The notes below the pieces were generated by a model. That model was not told where the DNA came from, did no database searches, and was given only the letters and a program-made list of their open reading frames with translations. Both the position numbers and the translations under genes were made by a program. This document shows positions 33,721 to 43,105 of a stretch of 64,000 bases of DNA, one piece after another. Source of the stretch: an uncultured Eubacteriales bacterium (lineage in GTDB: Bacteria; Bacillota; Clostridia; Christensenellales; Aristaeellaceae); contig CACXHY010000006.1 in assembly GCA_902767565.1 (NCBI GenBank), forward strand, positions 50,159 to 114,158, written 5' to 3'. The first letter of the stretch is position 1; every line of letters starts with the position of its first letter.

Positions 33721-35934
33721 ATGAGGAAGGCGCTCTTTGGGCTGGTGCTGCTGGCGACTCTGGTCTGTTTTGGGGCAGCCGGGGCGGAAACGTACAAGTA
33801 CGAGGACTTCACCTATGAGCTGAACGAGGACGGCAGGGCCGTGCTCGTCAGCTATGACGGGCCGGAAGGCGCGGTCATCATCCCGAACACCTTTGACGGG
33901 CATCCGGTGGTGGGGGTGAAGGGGAATCCGTTCTGTGGGGAATATGTTGATTCCCCATACAAAACCTGTGAGGTCACGGTCGCGCGGGATCACCCGTACC
34001 TGGCGACCATCGATGGAGTGCTGTTCGGGAAGACAGATCGGAGGCTGATCTACTGCCCGTCTTCTCTTAGTGGGGAATATGTGATCCCGCAGGGAATCGT
34101 AACGATTGGTGATCACGCGTTCTACAGGTGCATCGGCCTGACAAGCGTCGCGATCCCGGACAGCGTCACAAGCATCGGAATCCATGCGTTCTACGGCTGC
34201 ACCGGCCTGACAGGCGTCGCGATCCCGGACAGCGTCACAAGCATCGGAATCCATGCGTTCCACGGCTGCACCGGCCTGACGGGCGTCACGATCCCGGACA
34301 GCGTCACAAGCATCGGAGACGGAGCGTTCCGCGGCTGCACCGGGCTGACAAGCGTCACGATCCCGGACAGCGTCACGAGCATTGAGTACTGTGCGTTCTA
34401 CAACTGCACCGGCCTGACAAGCGTCACGATCCCGGACAGCGTCACAAGCATCGGAGACTTTGCGTTCAACGGCTGCACCGGGCTGACAAGCGTCACGATC
34501 CCGGACAGCGTCACAAGCATCGGAGACTATGCGTTCTCCGGCTGCACCGGCCTGACAGGCGTCACGATCCCGGACAGCGTCACAAGCATCGGATACTATG
34601 CGTTTTCCGGCTGCACCGGCCTGACAGGCGTCACGATCCCGGACAGCGTCACAAGCATCGGAGTGGGGGCTTTCGCAAATTGCGGTGCGCTGACTGAAAT
34701 CGTGGTTTCGGACAGCCATGCTGCCTACACGGTGATCGACGGCGTACTGTTCGATCAGGAATCGGGGACGCTTGTATGCTACCCCGCCGGCAGCCCCGGA
34801 ACACAGTACGCTGTACCGGATTGGACTCAGCGCATCGGAATCCGTGCGTTCTCCGGCTGCGCCGGCCTGACGGGCGTCACGATCCCGGACAGCGTCACAA
34901 GCATCGGAAAGTTTGCGTTCTATGGCTGCACCGGCCTGACAGGCATCACGATCCCAGACAGCGTCACAAGCATCGGAGACCATGCGTTCTGCGAATGCAC
35001 CGGCCTGACAAGCGTCACGATCCCGGACAGCGTCACAAGCATCGGAGACTGTGCGTTCTTTTACTGCACCAGTCTGACAGACGTCACGATCCCGGACAGC
35101 GTCACAAGCATCGGAGCCTCTGCGTTCAACGGCTGCACCAGGCTGACAAGCGTCACGATCCCGGACAGCGTCACAAGCATCGGAGGCTATGCGTTCTATA
35201 ACTGCATCCGCCTGACAAGCGTCACGATCCCGGACAGCGTCACGAGCATCGGGAACGGTGCGTTTCATACCCTCCTGCACAGCAGTTACTATGACCCTCT
35301 CCCCAACCTGACCTTCATCGTGCCCCACGGCAGCTACGCCGAGCGGTACTGCAGGGACAACGGCTTCCCATACGCCGTGGATCCCGCGTTCAGCTACAAT
35401 GTGCTGGAGGATGGCACCGCGGAGATCACGGGGTATTACGGCGGTGAGACGCGGGTCGTGATCCCGGATGAGATCAGCGGGCATCGGGTGACGGGGCTGG
35501 TCGCCGGGGCCTTTGACGGGCATGGGCAGATCACGGCTTTGGAGATCCCGGACAGCGTGATCAGTCTGGGAGGATCGCGGTTGCCGGACCGGGCGCTCGC
35601 GACAGCGACAGATTGCGCGGAAGCAGTATGTGTGACCGAGACAGTCGAAGGTGCGGCGGAGACAGTTACGGAGACAGTCGAGGGTGTGGCTGAGACAGTT
35701 ACGGAGACAGTCGAAGATGCGGACACGGGAGGTTCGTGGTCGGTTCCGGAACCTTCGCCGATCCCGAAGCCGCCGGTCACCTACACCTCAGGCCCATTCC
35801 GCGGATGCTCGCTTGACCTGGTCGTGACCGTGGGGCGAGGCTCCTACGGCGCGCGCTATTGCACGGAGAACGGCATCCCCTTCGTGTACCGCGAGGAGGA
35901 TTACTCCGAGGATCCCTCGGACTGGCTGAACTGA
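33721..35934 (+). CDS. BspA-like leucine-rich-repeat surface protein
   Basis: The protein has 737 residues from ATG 33721 (GGGAGGTG upstream), with a signal peptide (MRKALFGLVLLATLVCFGAAGA). It contains 14 near-identical 23-residue LRR_5/BspA-type units (consensus AF-GCTGLTSVTIPDSVTSIG) in two blocks, residues 132-315 and 375-512, separated by a degenerate segment with IDGVLF. After the repeats come other LRR-like folds, then a low-complexity ETVTETVEG linker (about residues 640-675) and a short tail. There is no LPXTG or membrane anchor, so it is secreted. It interrupts the usual miaB-ymcA-mutS order. Family members bind host or cell surfaces; its function here is inferred. Confidence 0.88.
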   Translation: MRKALFGLVLLATLVCFGAAGAETYKYEDFTYELNEDGRAVLVSYDGPEGAVIIPNTFDGHPVVGVKGNPFCGEYVDSPYKTCEVTVARDHPYLATIDGVLFGKTDRRLIYCPSSLSGEYVIPQGIVTIGDHAFYRCIGLTSVAIPDSVTSIGIHAFYGCTGLTGVAIPDSVTSIGIHAFHGCTGLTGVTIPDSVTSIGDGAFRGCTGLTSVTIPDSVTSIEYCAFYNCTGLTSVTIPDSVTSIGDFAFNGCTGLTSVTIPDSVTSIGDYAFSGCTGLTGVTIPDSVTSIGYYAFSGCTGLTGVTIPDSVTSIGVGAFANCGALTEIVVSDSHAAYTVIDGVLFDQESGTLVCYPAGSPGTQYAVPDWTQRIGIRAFSGCAGLTGVTIPDSVTSIGKFAFYGCTGLTGITIPDSVTSIGDHAFCECTGLTSVTIPDSVTSIGDCAFFYCTSLTDVTIPDSVTSIGASAFNGCTRLTSVTIPDSVTSIGGYAFYNCIRLTSVTIPDSVTSIGNGAFHTLLHSSYYDPLPNLTFIVPHGSYAERYCRDNGFPYAVDPAFSYNVLEDGTAEITGYYGGETRVVIPDEISGHRVTGLVAGAFDGHGQITALEIPDSVISLGGSRLPDRALATATDCAEAVCVTETVEGAAETVTETVEGVAETVTETVEDADTGGSWSVPEPSPIPKPPVTYTSGPFRGCSLDLVVTVGRGSYGARYCTENGIPFVYREEDYSEDPSDWLN
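34114..34665 (+). repeat. eight in-frame 69-bp LRR-coding repeats
   Basis: Eight consecutive 69-base units encode 23 residues each. The core GTCACGATCCCGGACAGCGT is nearly invariant at nucleotide level, including synonymous positions. This points to recent duplication or gene conversion. Confidence 0.95.
34843..35256 (+). repeat. six in-frame 69-bp LRR-coding repeats
   Basis: A second block of the same 69-base unit, six copies, in phase with the first block and separated from it by 177 bases of diverged repeat. Confidence 0.95.
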
Positions 35935-35953
35935 CATGAACACAGGAGGACCC

Positions 35954-36319
35954 ATGACCGACGTTCTGGAAATGGCCCACGCGCTGGGCAAAGCCGTGAC
36001 CGAAACCGAGCTGTACCGCTCCATGCTGCAGGCGAAGGAGGCCTGGGAGCGGGACGCGGAGGCCCAGCGGCTCGAGGCGGAGAGCAAGGCGCTGGCGGAG
36101 GAGATGAAGACCCGCATCGGCGCGCCCCTCTCCCCCGACGAGATGATGCGGATGATCACCCTCAGCGAGCAGCTGAACGCGCTGGAATCCGTCCGCCGCT
36201 ACAACGAGGCCTCCGACGCCTTCGAAGCCCTGCGCGGAGACATCTACCAGATCCTCGCCCTCTATCTGGGCGGAAACGGCGCGGGCTGCGCCGGGTGCAG
36301 CGGCTGCGGGGGAAAGTAA
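35954..36319 (+). CDS. YlbF/YmcA family protein
   Basis: The protein has 121 residues, all-helical, from ATG 35954 (CAGGAGG upstream; an ATG at 35936 precedes that site). It matches the YlbF/YmcA family, which in Bacillus forms with YaaT the Ric complex, an RNase Y specificity factor carrying [4Fe-4S] clusters. The C-terminal tail GAGCAGCSGCGGK offers three cysteines suited to such a cluster. The position between miaB and mutS mirrors Bacillus miaB-ymcA-cotE-mutS and favours the YmcA (RicA) branch. It starts 19 bases after the LRR gene. Confidence 0.85.
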   Translation: MTDVLEMAHALGKAVTETELYRSMLQAKEAWERDAEAQRLEAESKALAEEMKTRIGAPLSPDEMMRMITLSEQLNALESVRRYNEASDAFEALRGDIYQILALYLGGNGAGCAGCSGCGGK

Positions 36320-36344
36320 CGGCGGGCCTGCGGTGAAGGACCTC

Positions 36345-36395
36345 ATCCACCGCTGCGGCGGTCCCCCTTCCCCTGGAGGGGAAGGCAGGGGAAAC
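36345..36395. repeat. REP-like intergenic hairpin, copy 1
   Basis: CCTTCCCC (36366-36373) and GGGGAAGG (36378-36385) form a perfect 8-bp stem in a C-rich/G-rich tract. A third related copy lies at 47 kb. The 452-base gap 36320-36771 holds this, the next two elements and CT-rich sequence before mutS; no gene is seen in it. Confidence 0.55.
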
Positions 36396-36530
36396 AGCGG
36401 CGAGCGGACTCCCCTGTTGTTCCTGCGCATCGCTTCGTCCCGCTTCAGTGATCCGCATTCCGCATTCTTCGTTCGTAACCGTTCAGTCTGCCCCGTGTAC
36501 TGTATCAGCAAACGATTTCCAAGCCGTTTT

Positions 36531-36567
36531 GCCCCATCCCCCTACCCCCTTCCCGAGGGAAGGGGGA
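36531..36567. repeat. REP-like intergenic hairpin, copy 2
   Basis: GCCCCATCCCCCT is followed by a perfect 10-bp inverted repeat CCCCCTTCCC/GGGAAGGGGG (36545-36554 and 36557-36566) with a GA loop. It is nearly identical to 47176-47210. Confidence 0.7.
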
Positions 36568-36576
36568 GAAGAGATC

Positions 36577-36593
36577 GCGGGCCTGCGGCCCGC
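36577..36593. repeat. short GC hairpin
   Basis: GCGGGCC-TGC-GGCCCGC, a perfect 7-bp stem just after the REP-like copy. No T-run follows. Confidence 0.5.
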
Positions 36594-36771
36594 ACCCGCT
36601 GTTGGCCGGGCCGCATGGAAGTCACCCGATCCGCGCGTTTCCTGTCCATCCATGCGGGTCTGCCGACCGACTGAACAGTCACCTTCGCTCTTCGTTCTTG
36701 ACACAACAGTTCTTCATTTCAAATTCTACCTTCTGCGTTCTACATTCTACATTATCTTCGCGGGGTTTGCC

Positions 36772-39417
36772 ATGGAACTCGATACCCGAACCAATTTCGA
36801 CGGACTGTATGCCGCCGTCACGCCCATGATGAAGCAGTACCTCAACATCAAGAAGCAGCATGAGGACTGCCTGCTGATGTACCGTCTCGGGGATTTCTAC
36901 GAGATGTTTTTTGAGGACGCCCTGACCGCAGCCCGGGAGCTGGAGCTGACCCTCACGGGGCGGGACTGCGGGCTGGAGGAGCGCGCGCCCATGTGCGGCG
37001 TCCCCCACCACGCGGTGAACGGCTACATCGAAAAGCTGATCGCCCGGGGCTTCCGGGTGGCGGTGTGTGAGCAGATGGAGGATCCGGCCACGGCCAAGGG
37101 GCTGGTGGACCGGGACGTGATCCGGGTCTTCACCCCCGGCACGGTCAACGACCCCGCCATGCTGGACGAGCGGCGGAACAACTATCTGCTGTCGGTGTGC
37201 TTCGCGGGCGGGAAGGCCGGGCTGGCCTGGGCGGACGTGTCCACGGGCGAGTTCCTGGTCAGCGGCGTGGACCGGGGGAAGGACCGCCTGGCGGACGAGC
37301 TGGCGCGGCTCCGACCCAGCGAGATCATCACCAACGATCTGGTGTCCCTGCGGGAATGCCTCGGGCAGGAGATCCCCTCGGCGTCGGAGCAGCCCGCGGC
37401 CTGGTTCGGGTTCGCGGCGGCCTCCGAGGCCCTGTGCGCGCACTTCGGTCTCTCCGACCTGTCGCCCCTGGGCCTGCGGGACGCCCATCGGGAGGCCGCC
37501 TGCGCCGCCGGGGCCATGATGAACTACCTGAACGCCACACAGAAGAACGCCCTGGAGCATCTCAGCAGCCTGCGCATCGTCACCGGCGACGGAAAGATGC
37601 TGCTGGACCGCGCCACCCGGCGGAACTTGGAGCTGACGGAAGGGATCCGCTCCGGGGCCAAGCGCGGGTCGCTGCTGTGGCTGCTGGACCGCACCGCCAC
37701 CGCCATGGGCGGCCGCACCCTGCGCAGCTGGGTGGAAGAGCCGCTGACCGACCGGGACGCCATCCTGGCGCGTCAGGAGGCCGTGGCGGAGATGGCCGGG
37801 GAGCACGTGCTCTCCATGACGCTCTCGTCGGAGCTGAAGGGCGTGTACGACATCGAGCGGCTGCTGAGCAAGGTCTCGTACCGCACGCTGAACGCCCGGG
37901 ACTGCCTGGCGCTGCAGCAGTCCCTGAGCCACGTGCCCGCCGTCGTCAGCCTGCTGTGGTCCGTGAAGGCACCGATGCTGACGGGGCTGCGGGACAGCCT
38001 TGATCCGATGGCGGACCTGCGGGAGCTGCTGGAGCGGGCGATCGACCCGGACTGCCCCATCACCGTCACCGACGGCGGCATCATCCGGGACGGGTACTCC
38101 CCCGCCCTGGACGAATACCGAAGCGCCGCCACCGACGGCAAGCGCTGGATCCTGGACCTGGAGCAGCGGGAGCGCGAGGCCACGGGCATCCGCAACCTGC
38201 GGGTGCAGTACAACCGGGTCTTCGGGTACTACATCGAGGTCACCAAATCCTATCTGGACATGGTGCCGGACACCTACACCCGGCGGCAGACCATGACCAA
38301 CGCCGAGCGTTTCGTCACCCCGGAGCTGAAGGAGCTGGAGCAGAAGATCATCGGCGCACAGGAGCAGGCGGTACGCCTGGAGCAGCAGCTGTTCACGGAG
38401 ATCCGGGAGAAGATCGCGGAGAAGCTGACCCGGCTGCAGCGGACCGCTGCCTGCCTGAAGACGCTGGACGCGGTGCTCTCGCTGGCGCAGGCCGCCGTGG
38501 AGAACCACTATGTCCGCCCGGAGCTCACCGGGGACGGCACGATGGAGATCATCGGCGGGCGGCACCCCGTGGTGGAGGCCATGCTGCGGGACGAGCCCTT
38601 CGTCCCCAACGACACGGTGATGGACGCGGAGGACGCGCGCTTCCTGATCATCACCGGCCCCAACATGGCGGGCAAGTCCACCTACATGCGGCAGGTGGCG
38701 CTGATCACCCTGATGGCGCACATCGGCTCCTTCGTCCCGGCGGAGAGCGCGAGGATCCCCATCGTGGACCGGATCTTCACCCGCGTCGGCGCGTCGGACG
38801 ATCTGGCGGCCGGGCAGTCCACCTTCATGGTGGAGATGTCGGAGACGGCGTACATCCTGCGCAACGCCACGGCGCGCTCCCTGATCCTGCTGGACGAGAT
38901 CGGGCGCGGCACCTCCACCTTCGACGGGCTGGCCATCGCCTGGGCGGTGGTGGAGCATCTGGCGGACCCGGCGAAATGCGGCGCGAAGACCCTGTTCGCC
39001 ACCCACTACCACGAGCTGAGCGAGCTGGAGGGCCACATCCCCGGCGTGCGGAACTACCGCAGCACCGTGAAGGAGCACGGGGAGCGCGTGATCTTCCTGC
39101 GGAGGATCGAGCGGGGCGGCGCGGACAAGTCCTACGGCATCCACGTCGCGCGGCTGGCGGGCGTGCCGGAGCAGGTGGTGCGCCGGGCGCAGGAGATCCA
39201 GGCGCGGCTGGACGTCAGCGACGTGGGCGGCAACAACATCGGCCGGAGCATCCTCGGGGAGAACGATCCGCAGCGGGAGAGCCAACAGGTGGACCTCTTC
39301 GCCTATAAGCAGACCGAGCTGATCGAGGAGCTGAAGGCCGTCGATGTGATGGCCATGACCCCCATGGATGCGCTGAACGCCCTGTTCACCCTGCGGGAAA
39401 AGGCGCGGAAGGTTTGA
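36772..39417 (+). CDS. mutS: DNA mismatch repair protein MutS
   Basis: Recognises mismatches and recruits MutL. The protein has 881 residues from ATG 36772. The N-terminal mismatch-binding domain has the Phe-X-Glu motif within LGDFYEMFFEDA. The ABC-type ATPase has Walker A GPNMAGKST (K635), the Walker B/signature region LILLDEIGRGTSTFDGLAIAW and TLFATHYHEL. Near the C-terminus QVDLF fits the beta-clamp binding pentapeptide. No good ribosome-binding site precedes the ATG (only CGGGG), and the leader is CT-rich. The stop overlaps the open frame before mutL; mutL itself starts 26 bases later. Confidence 0.97.
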   Translation: MELDTRTNFDGLYAAVTPMMKQYLNIKKQHEDCLLMYRLGDFYEMFFEDALTAARELELTLTGRDCGLEERAPMCGVPHHAVNGYIEKLIARGFRVAVCEQMEDPATAKGLVDRDVIRVFTPGTVNDPAMLDERRNNYLLSVCFAGGKAGLAWADVSTGEFLVSGVDRGKDRLADELARLRPSEIITNDLVSLRECLGQEIPSASEQPAAWFGFAAASEALCAHFGLSDLSPLGLRDAHREAACAAGAMMNYLNATQKNALEHLSSLRIVTGDGKMLLDRATRRNLELTEGIRSGAKRGSLLWLLDRTATAMGGRTLRSWVEEPLTDRDAILARQEAVAEMAGEHVLSMTLSSELKGVYDIERLLSKVSYRTLNARDCLALQQSLSHVPAVVSLLWSVKAPMLTGLRDSLDPMADLRELLERAIDPDCPITVTDGGIIRDGYSPALDEYRSAATDGKRWILDLEQREREATGIRNLRVQYNRVFGYYIEVTKSYLDMVPDTYTRRQTMTNAERFVTPELKELEQKIIGAQEQAVRLEQQLFTEIREKIAEKLTRLQRTAACLKTLDAVLSLAQAAVENHYVRPELTGDGTMEIIGGRHPVVEAMLRDEPFVPNDTVMDAEDARFLIITGPNMAGKSTYMRQVALITLMAHIGSFVPAESARIPIVDRIFTRVGASDDLAAGQSTFMVEMSETAYILRNATARSLILLDEIGRGTSTFDGLAIAWAVVEHLADPAKCGAKTLFATHYHELSELEGHIPGVRNYRSTVKEHGERVIFLRRIERGGADKSYGIHVARLAGVPEQVVRRAQEIQARLDVSDVGGNNIGRSILGENDPQRESQQVDLFAYKQTELIEELKAVDVMAMTPMDALNALFTLREKARKV

Positions 39418-39443
39418 CCCCTCCGTGCATAAAGGAGTTAACC

Positions 39444-41327
39444 ATGGCACACATGATCCACAGACTGACCGATGACCTGATCGGCAAGATCGCCGCCGGC
39501 GAGGTGGTGGAGCGCCCGGCGGCCGCCATCAAGGAGATGGTGGAGAACAGCCTCGACGCGGGAGCCAGCGCGGTGACCGTGGAGATCAAGGACGGGGGCG
39601 TCGCCTCCATCCGGGTCACGGACAACGGCAGCGGCATCCACGCCGACGACATCCGCATGGCCTTCGAGCGCCACGCCACCAGCAAGATCAGCGAAGCGGA
39701 GGATCTGGCGTCCATCGACACGCTGGGGTTCCGGGGCGAGGCGCTGGCCAGCATCGCGGCGGTGGCGAAGGTCACCTGCACCACCCGCACGGCATCGGAT
39801 GCCGCGGGCATCCGCATCCGCATCGAGGGCGGGAAGACGGTCTCCGTCGAGGAGGCCGCCTGCCCCCAGGGCACCACGCTGCTGGTGAAGGACCTGTTCT
39901 ACAATGTGCCCGTGCGCCTGGGCTTCCTGAAAAAGCCCGCGACGGAGGCGGGGCTGGTCTCGGACGTGATGCTGAAGATGATCCTGTCACGGCCGGACGT
40001 CTCCTTCCGCCTGATCAGCAACGGGAAGACCCTGTACCACTCCGCCGGGGACGGAAAGCTGGCCTCGGCGGTGTTCGCCATCTACGGCAGCGAGTTCAGC
40101 CGCTCCATGCGGGAGGTCGGCGGCCACCAGAGCGGCGTGGTGCTCTCCGGCTATGTGGGCATCGGTGACAGCGCAAGGGGGAACCGGGCCGGCCAGTCCT
40201 TCTTCATCAACGGGCGCTCCACCCGCTCCGATCTGCTCTCCTCCGCGCTGGAGGAGGCCTGCCGCGAGCGCGTGATGATCGGCAAGTATCCCGTGTGCGT
40301 GCTGCACCTGACCATGCCCTACGAGGCCGTGGACGTGAACGTGCACCCCAACAAGCTGGAGGTGCGCTTCCGGGACGAGAACGCCGTGGCGCAGGCCGTC
40401 ACCGACATCGTGCGGGACGCGCTGCGGGACCGCGACGCCTTCGAGCGGCCGGTGCCCATGCCGCTGACTGCGGAGACAAAGCCGCAGGCGACCGTGGTTC
40501 GATCCGGGGAGGCCGTGCCGGCGGAGACCGTGCGGGCGGCGCTGCACCCGGAGAAAAAGCCGGAAGCGGAACAGGCCGCGCCGGCGCAGCCGAAGCCCAT
40601 CCTGTTCGAGGATCTGCCGCAGAAGGCGCCGATCCCGAAGGCGGCAACGCTTTCGCCCGCCTTCACGGTCAGCCGGCCCGATCTGCCGCCTCCCCCGCTG
40701 CCGAAGCCGGACACCCGGGAGGAGGCCATCTCCCTCTTCGACGGGAAGCAGAAGCCCATGCGGATCTTCGGCGCGCTGTTCGACACCTTCATCCTGGTGG
40801 AATACGCCGACCATCTGCTGATGGTCGACCAGCACGCCGTCCATGAGCGGCTGCTCTTCGACCGGATGATGAAGGAATATGACACCCACACCGCCGGGCA
40901 GGCCCTGCTGGTGCCCATGCTCGTCTCGGTCACGCGGCGGGAGCAGGAGGTGCTGGCAGAGAACCGGGAGCTGCTGGAGGGCATCGGCCTCACGGTGGAG
41001 CCCTTCGGGGAGAGCGAGGTATCGATCCGCACCATTCCCATGGTCCTGGGCGAACCCCAGAGCGCGGACTTCCTTCGGGAGGTGCTGGACCGGCTGATGA
41101 GCGAGGGCCGCTCCTTCACCCTGGAGCGCCGCCGCAGCGCCATCCTGCAGACCGCCTGCAAGCACGCCGTCAAGGGCGGCGAGGCCCTGAGCGAGCAGGA
41201 CATCCGGTCGCTCGTCAGCCGCATGATCGACGAGCGGGTGACGCCCACCTGCCCCCACGGGCGGCCGCTGGTTGTGGCCATCTCCCACGCGGAGCTGGAC
41301 CGGAAGTTCAAGAGGATCCAGCAATGA
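39444..41327 (+). CDS. mutL: DNA mismatch repair protein MutL (endonuclease type)
   Basis: The protein has 627 residues from ATG 39444 (AAAGGAG upstream). The GHKL ATPase N-terminus has ENSLDAGA, DNGSGI and GFRGEALASI. A Pro/Ala-rich linker (about residues 350-430) leads to the C-terminal dimerisation and nuclease domain, with VDQHAVHERLLFD (the DQHA-x2-E-x4-E metal motif, final Glu replaced by Asp), ACKHAVKGG and CPHGRP. This is the endonuclease MutL of bacteria lacking MutH. The stop overlaps the miaA start by 4 bases. Confidence 0.97.
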   Translation: MAHMIHRLTDDLIGKIAAGEVVERPAAAIKEMVENSLDAGASAVTVEIKDGGVASIRVTDNGSGIHADDIRMAFERHATSKISEAEDLASIDTLGFRGEALASIAAVAKVTCTTRTASDAAGIRIRIEGGKTVSVEEAACPQGTTLLVKDLFYNVPVRLGFLKKPATEAGLVSDVMLKMILSRPDVSFRLISNGKTLYHSAGDGKLASAVFAIYGSEFSRSMREVGGHQSGVVLSGYVGIGDSARGNRAGQSFFINGRSTRSDLLSSALEEACRERVMIGKYPVCVLHLTMPYEAVDVNVHPNKLEVRFRDENAVAQAVTDIVRDALRDRDAFERPVPMPLTAETKPQATVVRSGEAVPAETVRAALHPEKKPEAEQAAPAQPKPILFEDLPQKAPIPKAATLSPAFTVSRPDLPPPPLPKPDTREEAISLFDGKQKPMRIFGALFDTFILVEYADHLLMVDQHAVHERLLFDRMMKEYDTHTAGQALLVPMLVSVTRREQEVLAENRELLEGIGLTVEPFGESEVSIRTIPMVLGEPQSADFLREVLDRLMSEGRSFTLERRRSAILQTACKHAVKGGEALSEQDIRSLVSRMIDERVTPTCPHGRPLVVAISHAELDRKFKRIQQ

Positions 41328-42238
41328 GTGAAATGATCTGGATCCTCACCGGGCCCACCGCGTCGGGCAAGACGGACCTCTCGCTGGAGCTGGCGGAGAG
41401 ATACGGCTGCGAGATCGTATGCATGGACTCCATGCAGATCTACCGCGGCATGGACATCGGCACGGCCAAGCCCACGGCGGCGGAGCAGGCCCGGGCGCGG
41501 CACCACATGCTGGACATCTGCGACCCCCGCGATGCCTACAGCGTCGCCCAGTGGGTGGAGGACGCCTGCGCCTGCATCCGGGACATCCGGGCCAGAGGGA
41601 AGCGAGCCCTGCTGGTGGGCGGCACGGGCTTCTATCTGCGGGCGCTGCGCCATCCCATGGCCATGGGCGACGTTCCGGCCGACCCGGCGATCCGCGGGGA
41701 GCTGGAGCGGCAGGCCGCGCTGCCCGGCGGGAAGGATGCCCTGCACCGGCAGCTGGCGGATGCGGATCCCGTCACCGCCGCGCGGCTGCATGTCAACGAC
41801 GTGCGGCGGGTCATCCGGGCGCTGGAGGTGTACCGTTCGACGGGCGTACCGTTTTCGCGGCAGCGGCAGGAGACAGCGCCGCCGCCCTTCCCCAGCCGCT
41901 GCGCCGCCCTGACCATGCCCCGGGAGACGCTGTACCGGCGCATCGACCTGCGGGTCGAGAAGATGCTGGAGGCGGGGCTCGCCCGCGAGGTGAAGCGGCT
42001 GCTGGACAGCGGCGTCCCGGAGGACAGCCAGAGCATGAAGGGGCTGGGCTACAAGGAGCTGATCCCGTATCTGCGGGGCGAGACCGACCTGGATACGGCA
42101 AAGGCGGCCATCCAGCAGGGATCGAGGCATTACGCCAAGCGGCAGCTGACCTGGCTGCGGGCGGAGAAGGACCTGCTGTGGGCTGAGAGCGGCGCGCAGA
42201 TCGAAGCCTTCTTTGCCGGACAGGCGGAGGAGGCCTGA
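41324..42238 (+). CDS. miaA: tRNA dimethylallyltransferase
   Basis: Adds the dimethylallyl group to A37 of tRNAs reading UNN codons, the substrate of MiaB. The protein has 304 residues. The P-loop is LTGPTASGKTDLSLELA, followed by DSMQIYRGMDIGTAKPT, the DxAHDSTA-like VGGTGFYLRAL and the conserved GLGYKELIPYLRG and RQLTWLRAE. It is translationally coupled to mutL (ATGA). hfq, which often follows miaA, is absent; an accessory cassette begins instead. Confidence 0.97.
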   Translation: MSEMIWILTGPTASGKTDLSLELAERYGCEIVCMDSMQIYRGMDIGTAKPTAAEQARARHHMLDICDPRDAYSVAQWVEDACACIRDIRARGKRALLVGGTGFYLRALRHPMAMGDVPADPAIRGELERQAALPGGKDALHRQLADADPVTAARLHVNDVRRVIRALEVYRSTGVPFSRQRQETAPPPFPSRCAALTMPRETLYRRIDLRVEKMLEAGLAREVKRLLDSGVPEDSQSMKGLGYKELIPYLRGETDLDTAKAAIQQGSRHYAKRQLTWLRAEKDLLWAESGAQIEAFFAGQAEEA

Positions 42239-42287
42239 TCGGGTCGTCCGAAGCCTGAACGCAAAAACCGGAATGAGGTGTGCGGGC

Positions 42288-43034
42288 ATGAAAGTCCGGG
42301 AATACGGCACGGACCGTGCGGAGACCATCCTCCTGCTCCACGGCGGCGGATTGTCATGGTGGAACTATCGGGATGCGGCGGAGCATCTTCGGGACGAGTA
42401 TCATGTCATCCTCCCGATCCTGGACGGGCACGCGGAAAGCGATCGGCCGTTTACGTCCATCGAGGACAACGCGTCCGGGATCATCGATCTCATCGACAGG
42501 GAACTGGGCGGATCGGTCCTGCTGATCGGGGGACTGTCGCTGGGCGGGCAGATCCTGCTGGAGATGCTGTCGCGGCGCAGCGCGCTTTGCACCTATGCCC
42601 TGATCGAGAGCGCGGCCGTGCTCCCGTCCCGGGTGACGAGCGCGCTGATCGCCCCGACCCTGGCCTGCAGCTACGGTCTGATCAGGAGGAGAGGCTTCGC
42701 CAGGCTGCAATTCAGGTCTCTGCGCATCAGGCCGGACCTGTTCGAGGACTATTACCGCGATACCTGCCGGATCAAAAAGCGGGACATGATCGCCTTTCTG
42801 AAGGCCAGCACATCCTACGCCCTGAAGGATGCTTTCCGGGACACCGCGGCTACGGTACACGTCTGCGCCGGAGAGAAGGAGAACCGGGAGATCCTGCGCT
42901 CCGCGGAAGCGATCTGCCGTGCGCTCCCCTCGGCCGTGACGCATATCCTGCCGGGGCTGCGGCACGGGGAGTTTTCCGTCAACCACGGCGACCGGTACGC
43001 CGACGCCGTACGGCAGATCATCAGCGGCAAATGA
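42288..43034 (+). CDS. alpha/beta-fold hydrolase
   Basis: The protein has 248 residues from ATG 42288 (GAGGTG 7 bases upstream). HGGGLSWWNY is the oxyanion-hole loop. The nucleophile elbow is IGGLSLGGQ (Gly-x-Ser-x-Gly), and the final His is in GLRHGEFSVNH. There is no signal or membrane segment, so it is cytoplasmic. The substrate cannot be named. It opens an accessory cassette between miaA and ynbB in which all genes point the same way. Confidence 0.85.
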   Translation: MKVREYGTDRAETILLLHGGGLSWWNYRDAAEHLRDEYHVILPILDGHAESDRPFTSIEDNASGIIDLIDRELGGSVLLIGGLSLGGQILLEMLSRRSALCTYALIESAAVLPSRVTSALIAPTLACSYGLIRRRGFARLQFRSLRIRPDLFEDYYRDTCRIKKRDMIAFLKASTSYALKDAFRDTAATVHVCAGEKENREILRSAEAICRALPSAVTHILPGLRHGEFSVNHGDRYADAVRQIISGK

Positions 43035-43105
43035 CTGCCGGATCGTTGGGGTCCCCGATCGCAAGGGAGATCGGATAACGCGGCCGCATGAGGAGGAGAT
43101 CGCAC

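Noticed and set aside
34114..35256. Regularly spaced repeats resembling a CRISPR array at first sight
   Set aside because: The 69-bp unit has no variable spacer, stays in frame and encodes BspA-type leucine-rich repeats.
32242..35523. Very long open frame (1093 codons) on the minus strand opposite miaB and the LRR gene
   Set aside because: It is a by-product of GC-rich codons and the 69-bp repeats (the repeat reads DACDAVRDRDACQ backwards). It lacks a ribosome-binding site and recognisable domains, and lies antisense to two solid genes.
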